Positions 16,504-26,873 are shown, counted from the first letter of the stretch. The stretch: DNA of 64,000 nucleotides from Dyadobacter sediminis (GCF_005860765.1 NZ_VCEI01000025.1:124001-188000); one strand, 5' to 3'. Translations and numbers: made by a program. Notes: generated by a model from the sequence alone, not told the origin.

Positions 16504-18930
16504 ATGGTCCATAACTATCTTAAAATTGCATGGCGTAACCTTTTTCGCAACAAGGTTTACAGCTTTATAAACATTGCCGGGCTCGCCATGGGCATAGCTG
16601 CTTTCCTGCTGATCCTGGAATATGTGAGCTTTGAGAAAAGTGTAAACCAGTTTCATGCCAGCCTTCCGGATATGTACCGAATGCTGAACATTAATCCGAA
16701 AGGTGAAACCTGGACGGAAGTGGAACCGGGCTGGGGCGCACAGGCAAAACAGAACTTTCCGGAAATAAAGGAATACTGCCGTTTTGCGGAAGGATATGCA
16801 AAAGGTATTGTGAAAAGAGCAGATGCAAAGGCGGAACCATTCCGGGAAGCCAATATCGGATATGCAGAAGGTAACTTTTTCGATTTTTTCAGTTTTCCGT
16901 TGCTGGCCGGAAACAAGGCCGCACTCAGTAAGCCGAAAGTTGTTTTCATATCGAAAAATTCTTCGGTAAAATATTTCGGAAATGACGATCCGATCGGTAA
17001 AGTACTGACACTTTCGAACCAGTTTGGAACGCATTCCTATTCCGTAGAAGGGATTTATGAAATACCCGCGAATTCCGATATTCAGTTTGATATGATATTT
17101 TCACTGGAAACGCTGGCCAATCCGGCAAACCTTAACGGAAACGACTGGGCAACGCTGGATAATCTGGATTCCCAGTTTTTGAGCACGTACTTTTTGCTTG
17201 CACCAAATACAAATGTAAAAAGCCTTGAAACTAAGCTGAGCAAGTTGCGTGATGAGCTGAAAACGGATAAAGACGGCGTAAAATTCGGATTGCAGGCATT
17301 TGGAAATGTACATCTTTCTGAAAAGCTGGGCGATACTTACCAAACCAGCGGCAACCTGAAATATGTTTATATGCTGCTGATCATTGCCGTTCTTATTCTG
17401 CTGATCGCATGGTTCAATTACATTAATCTTTCTACGGCGAATGCGTTCAAACGGGCGAATGAAGTGGGCGTCCGCAAAGTGATCGGTGCTACGCCGGGTA
17501 ATCTGATTGCACAATTTCTCGGGGAATCCATGCTGGTGAACATGCTTGCGATTTCCTCGGCTGTATTGCTGATCAGTGTTCTTCAGCCATTTTTCAATGA
17601 ACTGGTCGGAAAAGAACTTTCACTGGCAACGCTGGGCAATTCTTCCATGTGGCTTGCAGGCGCCTGTATTCTGTTGTCGGGTTCGGCAATTTCTGGCGTG
17701 TATACCGCATTTGCATTATCCAGGTTCAATCCGGTTAAAATCCTGAAAGGAAATCTGGTAAAATCGACCAAAGGCATTTTGCTTCGAAAATCGCTTGTAA
17801 TTTCACAGTTTACGATTTCCATTGTACTCATCCTTGCAACGATTGTCATATACGCTCAGCTGCGTTTCATGCAAAGCCGGAACCTGGGAATCAGTACAGA
17901 ACAGTTGCTGGTTGTACGCGGTCCGGAAGCAGGCAATGACAGCACTTACCAAACGCGGCAGGCTGCTTTTTACAATGAGCTGGGCCGGCAGAGCTATGTA
18001 AAGGATTACAGCCTTTCCGGAACGGTGCCGGGAAACTGGTACAATTTCAAGACTTCCGGTTTTACACAGTCGGGTTCCAGGCCGGGTGATGAATTCAAAA
18101 CCTATTCATTTGCCATTATCGACAACCATTATCTTGATACTTACGGCATCCAGCGGAAAGCCGGACGAAATTTTACATCACAGGAAGTCCGGGTAGACTG
18201 GAACAGCAACAGCAAAGTTATCCTGAATGAAAAAGCCGTGGAGCAGTTTGGCTTCCAGTCTGCAGAAGAAGCCGTTCAGAACAAAATCAAATGGGATGAA
18301 AGGTATCTGGAAGTAATCGGCGTTGTCAAGAATTATCATCATACGGGCTTGCAGCATGCCATTGACCCGATTATCTTTTACCCTCAAAACAACAACACTT
18401 ACATCACAATCAGGCTTGCGCCGGGACATATTCAGGACAAAATGGCCCGGATGGAAAGCATGTACAAAAACTACTTTGCCGGCAATCCGTTCGATTACTT
18501 TTTTGCGGATGAAAACTTTAACAAGCAGTATGTTTCTGAAAAGCAATATGGCAAAATATTCACTTCTGCATCGGTTTGGGCCATTTTCATAGCCTGTATG
18601 GGATTGTTCGGACTGGCTACATTTACGGTTGAAACCCGGACAAAAGAAATCGGGATCCGGAAAGTACTCGGTGCTTCGGTGGCCAGCATAGCCGGTTTGC
18701 TGTCAGCAGATTTTCTAAAACTTGTTTTTGTATCCATAATCATTGCAAGTCCGCTTGCGTGGTATTTTATGAACAGCTGGCTGGAGGGTTTTGAATATCA
18801 GGTCAAATTGAGCTGGTGGATTTTTGCCGCCGGAGGCACTACGGCCATTCTGATTGCCGTACTGACGGTCGGTTTTCAAAGCATCAAAGCCGCAATGGTA
18901 AATCCGGTAAAGTCGCTGAAGAGTGATTGA
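16504..18930 (+). CDS. FtsX/MacB-type ABC transporter permease, array copy 5
   Basis: An 808-residue double-FtsX permease (MVHNYLKIAWRNLFRNK). It departs from its neighbours in the first FtsX block, where IAWFNYINLSTANAFKRANE replaces the usual ACINF...TARS...AKE. The second block is conserved (ACMGLFGLATFTVETRTKEIGIRKVLG), as is the tail VNPVKSLKSD. The first periplasmic loop has a distinct start (FEKSVNQFHASLPDMYRML). It lies just downstream of the 203-bp repeat array and behind its own dyad and promoter-like element. Confidence 0.93.
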   Translation: MVHNYLKIAWRNLFRNKVYSFINIAGLAMGIAAFLLILEYVSFEKSVNQFHASLPDMYRMLNINPKGETWTEVEPGWGAQAKQNFPEIKEYCRFAEGYAKGIVKRADAKAEPFREANIGYAEGNFFDFFSFPLLAGNKAALSKPKVVFISKNSSVKYFGNDDPIGKVLTLSNQFGTHSYSVEGIYEIPANSDIQFDMIFSLETLANPANLNGNDWATLDNLDSQFLSTYFLLAPNTNVKSLETKLSKLRDELKTDKDGVKFGLQAFGNVHLSEKLGDTYQTSGNLKYVYMLLIIAVLILLIAWFNYINLSTANAFKRANEVGVRKVIGATPGNLIAQFLGESMLVNMLAISSAVLLISVLQPFFNELVGKELSLATLGNSSMWLAGACILLSGSAISGVYTAFALSRFNPVKILKGNLVKSTKGILLRKSLVISQFTISIVLILATIVIYAQLRFMQSRNLGISTEQLLVVRGPEAGNDSTYQTRQAAFYNELGRQSYVKDYSLSGTVPGNWYNFKTSGFTQSGSRPGDEFKTYSFAIIDNHYLDTYGIQRKAGRNFTSQEVRVDWNSNSKVILNEKAVEQFGFQSAEEAVQNKIKWDERYLEVIGVVKNYHHTGLQHAIDPIIFYPQNNNTYITIRLAPGHIQDKMARMESMYKNYFAGNPFDYFFADENFNKQYVSEKQYGKIFTSASVWAIFIACMGLFGLATFTVETRTKEIGIRKVLGASVASIAGLLSADFLKLVFVSIIIASPLAWYFMNSWLEGFEYQVKLSWWIFAAGGTTAILIAVLTVGFQSIKAAMVNPVKSLKSD

Positions 18931-18980
18931 TGGAAGCTGTTGGTTGCGAGCTGTTAGCTTTTGGTTTTAAACCAATTGCT

Positions 18981-19215
18981 AAAAGCCGGTTACAAATCGC
19001 TTACATTTCAATGTCAGAAATTTACTTCTAACCAATAAAAGCTAACTGCCAATTGCTAATAGTGAATTGTAAACTGCTTACATCTCGATTCGAAATTTTA
19101 TATCCAACCAATAACCGCTAATAGCCAATCGCTAAAAGCCAGGTACAAATCGTTGCCATTTAATTCAGAAATCTTATATCTAATTAATAAAAGCTAACAG
19201 CCAATCGCTAACAGC
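18981..19215. repeat. three degenerate 76-bp tandem repeats
   Basis: ACAAATCGCTTACA-like words recur at about 18991, 19067 and 19144, and AACCAATAAAAGCTAA-like words at 19030, 19106 and 19182, giving a period near 76 bp. Each unit ends in words such as GCTAATAGCC. They fill the 300-bp gap before permease copy 6, and the first and third units carry a GGTTACAAATCG or GGTACAAATCG element resembling the promoter-like GGTACA seen elsewhere. Duplication of a promoter region is possible. Confidence 0.7.
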
Positions 19216-19230
19216 CAACTGCCAGAAGCC

Positions 19231-21633
19231 ATGTTAAAGAACTATCTCAAAATTGCATTCCGGAACCTGATCAAACATAAAGCGTTCAGCTTTATTAACA
19301 TTGCCGGTATAGCCATCGGACTGGCTTGTTTTCTGTTGCTTTCCCTTTATGTAAAAGATGAGCTGAGTTATGATCGTCATCATGCCAATGCAAACCGTAT
19401 TTACCGGCTTTCACGCACATTTATTTCCACTGACGGAACAGAATCGCTGCGGCTCGGACAGGCTGCCCCGCCGTTCGGCCCGCTTGTAAAGCAGGATTTT
19501 CCGCAGGTGGAAGAAGTCGTGCGGTTACTCCAGATGGGGGCGCTTTTCAGGTACGGCGACAAGGTTTTTGAAGAAGAAGATCTGTTTGTGGCGGAACCGG
19601 CCATTTTCAAGGTATTTACCTTTCAAGTGCTGCAGGGAAATGCAGCCAGCGCGTTGGAAAACCCTTTTTCTGTTATGTTTTCAAAACTAATGGCGGAAAA
19701 ATACTTTGGAAACGAAAATCCGGTAGGAAAGACCGTGCGGCTGGATAACCAGTTTGATTATACTGTTACAGGGGTTTTCGAGCCGCTTCCTTCGCAGTCA
19801 CATTTCCATCCGCAATTTCTGGTTTCCTTTTCCTCGCTGAACGACGACCGCGTTTATGGTGCCGAAAACCTGCGCACCAACTGGGGCAATAACGCTTTTT
19901 CAACTTTTCTGCTGCTTCCTGAAAATTACAATCCGCAGAATCTCGTAAATGCATTTCCGGCGTTTCAAAACCGGCATATAGAACCCAATGCATCCAAATA
20001 TTCGCGTCTTGACCTTATGAAGCTGACCGATATTCACCTGCATTCGCATACGGATTCGGAGATAGAGGCAAATGGCGATATTCAGTATGTATATCTTTTT
20101 TCTGCCATTGCACTTTTTATCCTGATCATTGCCTGCATTAATTACATGAACCTTGCTACGGCGCGCTCGGCAATGCGTGCGAAGGAAGTCGGCATGCGTA
20201 AGGTCATCGGTGCAGTGCGGTATCAGCTTATCCGTCAGTTTCTGAGTGAATCCCTGCTGCTGGTTATCATCGGGCTGTTGCTGGCTATGGTAATCATCGT
20301 TCTTTGTCTTCCGTATCTCAATTCATTTACACAAAAACAGTTATCGTTCAGATCGCTGCTTGATCCGGTATTTTTGTCGATTGTGGTTTGCATTACGTTG
20401 TTCACGGGTCTGATTGCCGGCAGTTATCCTGCTTTTTTCATGACATCGTTTCAGCCGCTCAGTGTTTTCAGGGGAAAGATCACAACGGCACTGAAAAAAG
20501 GAACGCTGCGTCAGGTGCTCGTCGTAACTCAATTTGCAATTGCCGTTGTTCTCATCATCAGTACGACTGTGGTTTACAAGCAAATGCAATACATCAGAAA
20601 TTACGAGTTGGGTTATGCCAAAGATCAGGTTGTACTGCTGCGCGCGGGAAACGATACGACCACCAACTTTGAAAGTCTCAAACAGCGTTTCAAAGCAAAC
20701 AGCAATATCCTGGAAGTCGGTCGGTCGTCCCGCATTCCTTCCGGCAGGCTGCTGGATTCCTGGGAAGCCTATGTTTCCAAAGGCGATTCCATGGCTCCGA
20801 GCAACATCAATATAAAATCATTATCTGTAGATGAGGATTTTATATCCGCTTACGAAATTGAAATGGCTGCTGGCAGGAATTTTTCACGCGATTATTCTAC
20901 TGACAAAACAAACGGTTTTATCCTGAACGAAACGGCCATAAAGCTGATGGGGTATAAGAATCCGGCAAGCGCAATAGGCGACCGTTTCGGTTACGGCCCG
21001 ATTCGCGGCCAGATTATCGGCGTTACCAGGGATTATCATTTTGAATCGCTCCATCAGAAAGTGGCACCCGTTGTCATGTTCCGCCAGAATGACCGCCTCG
21101 GCTGGATGTCGGTGCACATAGCCGGCAGAAACATCAAGGAATCGCTTGCGCATATCAAGGCGGTTTGGCAGCAGGAATTTCCAGACCGTCCGTTCAATTA
21201 CGGATTTTTGGATCAGCGGTTTGGCGAACTTTATGCACGTGAACAGACGCAGCAACTGCTTTTTGGAATTTTTGCAGGCATTGCCATTTTTATTTCCTGC
21301 CTCGGACTGCTCGGACTTTCCATGTTCATGGCCGAAATCAGAATCAAAGAAATCGGTGTGCGCAAAGTGCTCGGGGCTTCGGTGACCAGTCTGGTTATTT
21401 TACTTTCCAACGATTTTCTAAAACTGGTCGTTATTGCCATTCTGATTGCATCGCCGGTTGCATGGTATGCCATGAACAGCTGGCTGCAGGATTTTGCCTA
21501 TCATACGGAAATTCAATGGTCTGTTTTCGCTTTTGCGGCTGTCATTTCCATTGCCATTGCCTTATCCACGATCAGTTTCCAGAGCATAAAAGCAGCATTA
21601 ATTAATCCGGTAAAGTCGCTGAAAACCGAATAA
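19231..21633 (+). CDS. FtsX/MacB-type ABC transporter permease, array copy 6
   Basis: An 800-residue double-FtsX permease (MLKNYLKIAFRNLIKHK). The first block is IACINYMNLATARSAMRAKEVGMRKVIG, the second SCLGLLGLSMFMAEIRIKEIGVRKVLG, and the tail INPVKSLKTE. The SCLGLLGL variant replaces the SCLGLFGL of most copies. The gene is preceded by the 76-bp repeats instead of the TGTYC dyad and followed by AGCTAA-type words. It may be read through from copy 5 or have a separate promoter in the repeats. Confidence 0.93.
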   Translation: MLKNYLKIAFRNLIKHKAFSFINIAGIAIGLACFLLLSLYVKDELSYDRHHANANRIYRLSRTFISTDGTESLRLGQAAPPFGPLVKQDFPQVEEVVRLLQMGALFRYGDKVFEEEDLFVAEPAIFKVFTFQVLQGNAASALENPFSVMFSKLMAEKYFGNENPVGKTVRLDNQFDYTVTGVFEPLPSQSHFHPQFLVSFSSLNDDRVYGAENLRTNWGNNAFSTFLLLPENYNPQNLVNAFPAFQNRHIEPNASKYSRLDLMKLTDIHLHSHTDSEIEANGDIQYVYLFSAIALFILIIACINYMNLATARSAMRAKEVGMRKVIGAVRYQLIRQFLSESLLLVIIGLLLAMVIIVLCLPYLNSFTQKQLSFRSLLDPVFLSIVVCITLFTGLIAGSYPAFFMTSFQPLSVFRGKITTALKKGTLRQVLVVTQFAIAVVLIISTTVVYKQMQYIRNYELGYAKDQVVLLRAGNDTTTNFESLKQRFKANSNILEVGRSSRIPSGRLLDSWEAYVSKGDSMAPSNINIKSLSVDEDFISAYEIEMAAGRNFSRDYSTDKTNGFILNETAIKLMGYKNPASAIGDRFGYGPIRGQIIGVTRDYHFESLHQKVAPVVMFRQNDRLGWMSVHIAGRNIKESLAHIKAVWQQEFPDRPFNYGFLDQRFGELYAREQTQQLLFGIFAGIAIFISCLGLLGLSMFMAEIRIKEIGVRKVLGASVTSLVILLSNDFLKLVVIAILIASPVAWYAMNSWLQDFAYHTEIQWSVFAFAAVISIAIALSTISFQSIKAALINPVKSLKTE

Positions 21634-21813
21634 CGTGAGTTGTTTCTGGCTTTTGGCTTTTGGCTATTAGCAAGCCGTTGATCGGCAATTATAAATTTCA
21701 ATAATCAGCCTGAATTGAGTTGCCGACTACCTAAAAAAACTGAAACCCATTTAGTAATCGCTAACCGCTAAAAGCTAACTGCTAAAAGCTGAAAGCTAAC
21801 CGCAATTAAACCC
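21634..21813. repeat. AGCTAA-type word repeats between permease copies 6 and 7
   Basis: After the stop come GGCTTTTGGCTTTTGGC and GGCTATTAGC words; before the next ATG come GCTAACCGCTAAAAGC and related words (about 21760-21803). The two clusters are roughly inverted to one another, so the spacer could fold back. I see no dyad of the TGTYC type. Confidence 0.6.
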
Positions 21814-24189
21814 ATGCTAACGAACTATCTGAAAATTGCTTTCAGGAACCTTGTCAAGAACAAGACCTATTCTCTTATCAATATCATCGGGCTGGCGCTG
21901 GGAATGGCAGTTTCCGTGCTGATACTCATTTTTGTCATGCATGAATTCAGTTATGATCAGTTTCATGTCAACAATACACGCATATACCGCATTCTTTCTC
22001 AGATTAAAATGGGCGACAATGACATGCAGTTTACTTCGTTTTCGGCCAAGCTGGGTCCGGCACTGAAGGAGTATAACCCGCAGGTTCAGGATTATGTAAG
22101 AGTCAAGCCTGCTTATCAGAAAGTAGTCATGCGAAATCCGGAAAAAGGCGGTGAGCTGTTTTATGAGCCGGGCTTTCTGTTTGCCGATCCTTCCTTTTTC
22201 AAGGTTTTTTCATTTAAATTAAAAGAAGGAAATCCGGACACGATACTGGAAAAACCATTTACAATGGTCATATCCGAACGTGCTGCACGAAAGTATTTCG
22301 GAAACCGGCAAGCATTGGGAAAAACGCTGGTTTACGAGGGCAAGCACATGATGCAGATCACCGGTATCGCACAGGACCCTCCGTCCAATTCCACGTTTGA
22401 TTTTGATTTTGTAGTGTCCGCGTCCACTTTCCCGAAGCTGAGCGAACAGGATAAGAACAACTGGGAAGTAGCCGGGATTTTTACAACTTATCTTTTGCTG
22501 GACTCTGAAAAATCAAAATACATTGTTGAAAAAAACATTAAAAGGGAAGGCAACAAAACGGGTGCATTTGACAGTACGGCGAATTACAAACTGGAAAGTT
22601 TCGGTGGCATTCACCTCGGCAATAATTTCAATGAATCAGGCAACACCAAGCTGATTTATATTTTTGCCGGCGTTGCCGTGGTGATCCTTCTTCTGGCATT
22701 GTTCAACTACATGAGCCTTACAACCGCCCGTGCAACAATGCGGGCAAAGGAAGTGGGCGTAAGGAAAGTGGTTGGCGCTGGCAAAAACGGTCTGGTCCGG
22801 CAGTTTTATGTCGAATCCGTACTGGTTTGTACGCTTTCGTTTGCGCTGGCTTTTGTTTTGGTTAATATGATGCAGCAGCCGTTTTACAATCTGCTTGATC
22901 TTCGTATCGACTCGTCCTTTCTGCTTTCACCTGGATTTATCGGATTTTTAGCTTTGCTGCTCATGGTCAGTGCACTGATTGCCGGCAGCTATCCGGCATT
23001 GATTCTGTCGGGGTTTGCACCGCTGGATGTGTTGAAAGGAAAGTTTGGAGGAGCGCAGAACGGCGCTTCGGTGCGGCGCATATTCATGGTTTTCCAGTTT
23101 GCCGTATCCATTACACTCATCGTTTGCAGTCTGGTGGTGAATAATCAGCTGCAATTTATGCAGACCAAAAAACTGGGGCTTTACAAAGATCAGGTGCTGA
23201 GCATTCCTTTGAGTGCCACTATGGCACCGAATTATTTTCCGATGCGGAATGAAATCCGGGAGCAAACAGGCGTTGATCAAGTGGCTTTTACCAATGCCGG
23301 TCTTTTTAAGGGCTACAATATGTTTTTTCTCAAAAATTTTACAACCGGAAAAGATGTCAGTCTTACTTATATGGTTGTGGATAAAAACTTTACCCGCACC
23401 CTTGGACTGAAATGGAAAACGGAGCCTGCGGCGGAAATATGGAAAGACCGGAACTACGTGGTTGTGAATGAAACAGCCGTACGGCAATTGGGCATGAAAG
23501 GAAACCCGATCGGGCAGAAAGTGGGGGAAAATGACGAAATTGCGGGTATTTTAAAGGATTTTCATTTTTCATCCGTTCAGAACGAGATCAAGGCCATGGG
23601 ACTTTTTGTTGTGAACGATACTTCCAATGTCCTGAAAGTTCCCGGCGCAACCGGCGTTTTGTATGTCCGGCTGGATCCGAAAGCTGACCTGAAAGAGAAA
23701 GTGGCAGCAATCGGCGGAATTTTCAAAAAATATGACCGTGAGAAGCCGTTCGAGTATTACTTTCTGGACGATGCTTTCAATGAAACTTTCAAAACGGAAA
23801 TCCGCATGTCCAGAATGTTTTCGGTATTTACGGCTTTTGCTATTTTCATTGCCTGCATAGGACTTTTCGGACTGGTGACATTTACTGCCGAAATCCGGAC
23901 AAAGGAAATCGGTATCCGCAAAGTGCTGGGCGCTTCAGTAGCCGGAATCGTTGCGCTGCTTTCTCGTGATTTTATCAGACTGGTGCTCGTAGCCATTGTT
24001 CTGGCTATTCCGGCAGCTTATTATTTGATGAACAAATGGCTGCAGGATTTTACTTACCGCATCCAGATTCCGATATGGATTTTAATTGTTTCGAGTATTT
24101 CAGCTATTGCCATTGCATTGCTGACGATCAGTTTCCAAAGCATAAAAGCAGCACTGATGAATCCGGTGGAATCGCTGAAAAGTGATTAG
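21814..24189 (+). CDS. FtsX/MacB-type ABC transporter permease, array copy 7
   Basis: A 791-residue double-FtsX permease (MLTNYLKIAFRNLVKNK). Its first block is divergent: LALFNYMSLTTARATMRAKEVGVRKVVG, lacking the ACIN motif. The second is canonical (ACIGLFGLVTFTAEIRTKEIGIRKVLG) and the tail is MNPVESLKSD, with Glu instead of Lys. The second periplasmic domain is shorter than in the other copies. It has no upstream dyad and is flanked on both sides by AGCTAA-type words. Confidence 0.92.
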   Translation: MLTNYLKIAFRNLVKNKTYSLINIIGLALGMAVSVLILIFVMHEFSYDQFHVNNTRIYRILSQIKMGDNDMQFTSFSAKLGPALKEYNPQVQDYVRVKPAYQKVVMRNPEKGGELFYEPGFLFADPSFFKVFSFKLKEGNPDTILEKPFTMVISERAARKYFGNRQALGKTLVYEGKHMMQITGIAQDPPSNSTFDFDFVVSASTFPKLSEQDKNNWEVAGIFTTYLLLDSEKSKYIVEKNIKREGNKTGAFDSTANYKLESFGGIHLGNNFNESGNTKLIYIFAGVAVVILLLALFNYMSLTTARATMRAKEVGVRKVVGAGKNGLVRQFYVESVLVCTLSFALAFVLVNMMQQPFYNLLDLRIDSSFLLSPGFIGFLALLLMVSALIAGSYPALILSGFAPLDVLKGKFGGAQNGASVRRIFMVFQFAVSITLIVCSLVVNNQLQFMQTKKLGLYKDQVLSIPLSATMAPNYFPMRNEIREQTGVDQVAFTNAGLFKGYNMFFLKNFTTGKDVSLTYMVVDKNFTRTLGLKWKTEPAAEIWKDRNYVVVNETAVRQLGMKGNPIGQKVGENDEIAGILKDFHFSSVQNEIKAMGLFVVNDTSNVLKVPGATGVLYVRLDPKADLKEKVAAIGGIFKKYDREKPFEYYFLDDAFNETFKTEIRMSRMFSVFTAFAIFIACIGLFGLVTFTAEIRTKEIGIRKVLGASVAGIVALLSRDFIRLVLVAIVLAIPAAYYLMNKWLQDFTYRIQIPIWILIVSSISAIAIALLTISFQSIKAALMNPVESLKSD

Positions 24190-24470
24190 TTGTTGGCTTT
24201 TAGCTATTGGCTACTAGCTGTCAGATTATTGCTGATTGTCCATAATTAGTTTTTCACAGTTAACCACCGGCTGCTAACAGCTAATCGCTAACAGCCGGCA
24301 ATACTGTCCGGCGTGGAAGATGTAATGTTCGTTTTTGAACACCTGGTTAATGATTTTTTAAGTTAATCCGTTGAATTGTAATAAGTTAAAGATTCGGTAC
24401 AAGTTTTGTATTTCAGATAACCAAATACTAACAGCTAACAACCCATAGCTAATAGCCAAAACCCATAAAC
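24190..24470. repeat. AGCTAA-type words flanking the promoter region of permease copy 8
   Basis: GGCTTTTAGCTATTGGC follows the stop of copy 7, GCTAACAGCTAATCGC lies near 24274, and AACAGCTAACAACCC with AGCTAATAGCC near 24430-24460. The dyad at 24326-24341 and a CGGTACAAGTTTTG element lie between these clusters. Nothing else is seen in this 302-bp gap. Confidence 0.55.
24326..24341. promoter_or_regulatory. 16-bp dyad TGTYC-N6-GRACA, site 4
   Basis: TGTTCGTTTTTGAACA, 150 bp before the start of permease copy 8. CGGTACAAGTTTTGTA follows with GG at 24396, 55 bp after the dyad; of the permease-linked elements this is the closest to a -24/-12 sigma-54 promoter (TTG at the right spacing). Confidence 0.65.
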
Positions 24471-24491
24471 AACTTCCAACTCCGACCATCA

Positions 24492-26873
24492 ATGTTAAAA
24501 AACTATCTCAAAATTGCATTTCGTAACCTCTGGAAGCACAAGGTATTTTCGTTTATCAATATTATGGGGCTTACGGTCGGCATGTCGGCTTGCTTTCTGA
24601 TATTTCTGTATGTCAATTTTGAACTGAGCTACGACGCTTTCAATTCCAAGGCAGATCGTATTTACAGGCTCGTAACGGACATCAAGACGCCTTCCGAAAC
24701 CATTAACACCGGTGTTACTTCATGGGCATTTGCACCGAGCATGAAAAACGATTTGCCGGAAGTAGATGCCTTTACGCGCGTAAGCGGAGGCAGTTTTCTG
24801 GTCCGGAAAGGCGATGTCAAATTTCAGGAGGAAAAAACGGTTTTTGCCGATTCTTCACTTTTCAGGGTCTTTGATTTCAAACTGATAAAAGGAAACCCGG
24901 CTACTGCGCTGAAAGATCAGCTTAGCCTGGTTTTTACGGAAAAAGCAGCCAAAAAATATTTTGGCGACGCCGATCCGATCGGGCAGACGCTGCTGTTGTC
25001 CGGCGAAGGATTTCCCGCGATTGTAACGGGCATTATGAAAGATATTCCGGAAAATTCGCAGATCAAAGGCGATATGTTCGTGTCCATGTCGACGCTTACG
25101 CAAAAGTTCAACAAAGGACTGGATGAGCAATGGGGCAATTTCGGGGCAACGACTTACCTGCTTCTGAAACCGGGAACCACCGGAAAAGCGCTTGAAAAAA
25201 AGCTGCCGGAATTTCTGAAAAACCGTGCGGGAAAACTCATGAACGAACTGAACATGCATTATACCTTGTTCCTGGAACCGCTCAGGGATGTGCATCTGCT
25301 TTCGACCCGCGGATCGGATGAAGCCGGAAGTATGAACAACGTATATATATTTTCGGTTGTGGCTGTTTTTATCCTGCTCATTGCCTGTATCAATTTTGTA
25401 AACCTGACTACGGCGCGTTCCGTGGAAAGAGCAAAAGAAGTCGGTATCCGCAAAGTCGTGGGTGCCCCGAAATGGCTGATTGCGAGACAATTTATCAGTG
25501 AATCCATTTTACTGTGCCTGATCGCGTTTGTGTTTGCCATTGTTTTGTCGGCCGTACTCCTTCCTTTATTCAATAACCTGTCGGGTAAAATAATCAGTGA
25601 CGGTATGCTGGATAACTTGCCTTTTGTGCTTGGATTGCTTGTCGCTTCCATTGTGATCGGCATACTGGCAGGAATTTACCCGGCGCTTGTTTTGTCATCT
25701 TTTGAGCCTGTTGTGGTTTTGAAAGGACGATTTACGACAAGTTTCAAAGGTGCTTTGTTAAGAAAAGGACTGGTTGCCGTTCAGTTTGCCATTTCCATTG
25801 CGCTGATTATTGCCACGATTGTCGTTTATACCCAAATGGATTTCATGCGCAACCGCGATCTGGGTTTCAGCAAGGATCAGATGCTGATTATCAATTCCGA
25901 AGGTGATCCTAAAAAAGAAGCATTCAAAGAATCGCTCGCCAGTCTGAGCGGTGTGAAATCGACTGCCACATCGTCCAGCGTACCGGGAAGCGGCAATCCG
26001 GGCGCGTATTCCGAGATTGAGAACAAAAGCGGCGACATGCAGATTGCCAATCTTGACCTTTACTTTGTAGACTTTGACTATATTCCTCAGTTTAAACTGA
26101 AAATGGCTGCCGGACGCCCGTTTTCACGGGAATTTGGTACGGATACGACGCAGGCCATGGTCATCAATGAAGCGGCGGTAAAATTGTTCGGGTACAGTTC
26201 TCCGGAGCAGGCAATCGGCAGGCGTTTCAAGCAATGGGGGCGTGAAGGAAAAATTGTCGGGGTTATCAAAGATTTTCATTTCAGGGCGTTGCAGGAAGTG
26301 ATCAAGCCGCTCACCATGCGCATTGAGCCGCGGAATACGGATCTGGTTTCGGTGAAAATAGACGGCGGAAATATTCAGGGAACCATTGCGGCTATTGAAA
26401 GCAAATGGAAATCCATCCTGCCGGACCGGCCATTCAGTTATTATTTTATGGATGAGTTTTTCGACCGTCAGTACCGGAGTGAAGAGCGATTTGAAAAGCT
26501 GTTTTTCAATTTTGCCATTCTTGCCATTTTTATATCCTGCCTTGGTTTGCTGGGCCTTGCTTCGTACAGCACCATGCAGCGTACAAAGGAAATCGGTGTC
26601 CGGAAAGTAATGGGCGCATCCATCGGAAGTATAGTCGGGCTTTTGTCCAGGGATTTTCTGAAACTGGTTTTAATTGCATTTGTAATTGCCTCGCCTGTTG
26701 CATATTACGGTATGTACAAGTGGCTGCAGAACTTTGCTTACCGTACAGATATTCATTGGTGGATTTTTCTCGTAGCCGCATTTCTTTCGGTTGCAATCGC
26801 ATTCATTACGGTGAGTTTCCAAAGTATCAAAGCGGCATTAATGAATCCGGTGAAATCGCTGCGGAGTGAGTAG
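24492..26873 (+). CDS. FtsX/MacB-type ABC transporter permease, array copy 8
   Basis: A 793-residue double-FtsX permease (MLKNYLKIAFRNLWKHK), the last of the array. The first block is IACINFVNLTTARSVERAKEVGIRKVVG, the second SCLGLLGLASYSTMQRTKEIGVRKVMG, and the tail MNPVKSLRSE. It shares the GLLGL variant with copy 6. It sits alone behind the dyad at 24326-24341. The following 270 bp before 27146 again hold AGCTAA-type words and no permease. Confidence 0.93.
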   Translation: MLKNYLKIAFRNLWKHKVFSFINIMGLTVGMSACFLIFLYVNFELSYDAFNSKADRIYRLVTDIKTPSETINTGVTSWAFAPSMKNDLPEVDAFTRVSGGSFLVRKGDVKFQEEKTVFADSSLFRVFDFKLIKGNPATALKDQLSLVFTEKAAKKYFGDADPIGQTLLLSGEGFPAIVTGIMKDIPENSQIKGDMFVSMSTLTQKFNKGLDEQWGNFGATTYLLLKPGTTGKALEKKLPEFLKNRAGKLMNELNMHYTLFLEPLRDVHLLSTRGSDEAGSMNNVYIFSVVAVFILLIACINFVNLTTARSVERAKEVGIRKVVGAPKWLIARQFISESILLCLIAFVFAIVLSAVLLPLFNNLSGKIISDGMLDNLPFVLGLLVASIVIGILAGIYPALVLSSFEPVVVLKGRFTTSFKGALLRKGLVAVQFAISIALIIATIVVYTQMDFMRNRDLGFSKDQMLIINSEGDPKKEAFKESLASLSGVKSTATSSSVPGSGNPGAYSEIENKSGDMQIANLDLYFVDFDYIPQFKLKMAAGRPFSREFGTDTTQAMVINEAAVKLFGYSSPEQAIGRRFKQWGREGKIVGVIKDFHFRALQEVIKPLTMRIEPRNTDLVSVKIDGGNIQGTIAAIESKWKSILPDRPFSYYFMDEFFDRQYRSEERFEKLFFNFAILAIFISCLGLLGLASYSTMQRTKEIGVRKVMGASIGSIVGLLSRDFLKLVLIAFVIASPVAYYGMYKWLQNFAYRTDIHWWIFLVAAFLSVAIAFITVSFQSIKAALMNPVKSLRSE

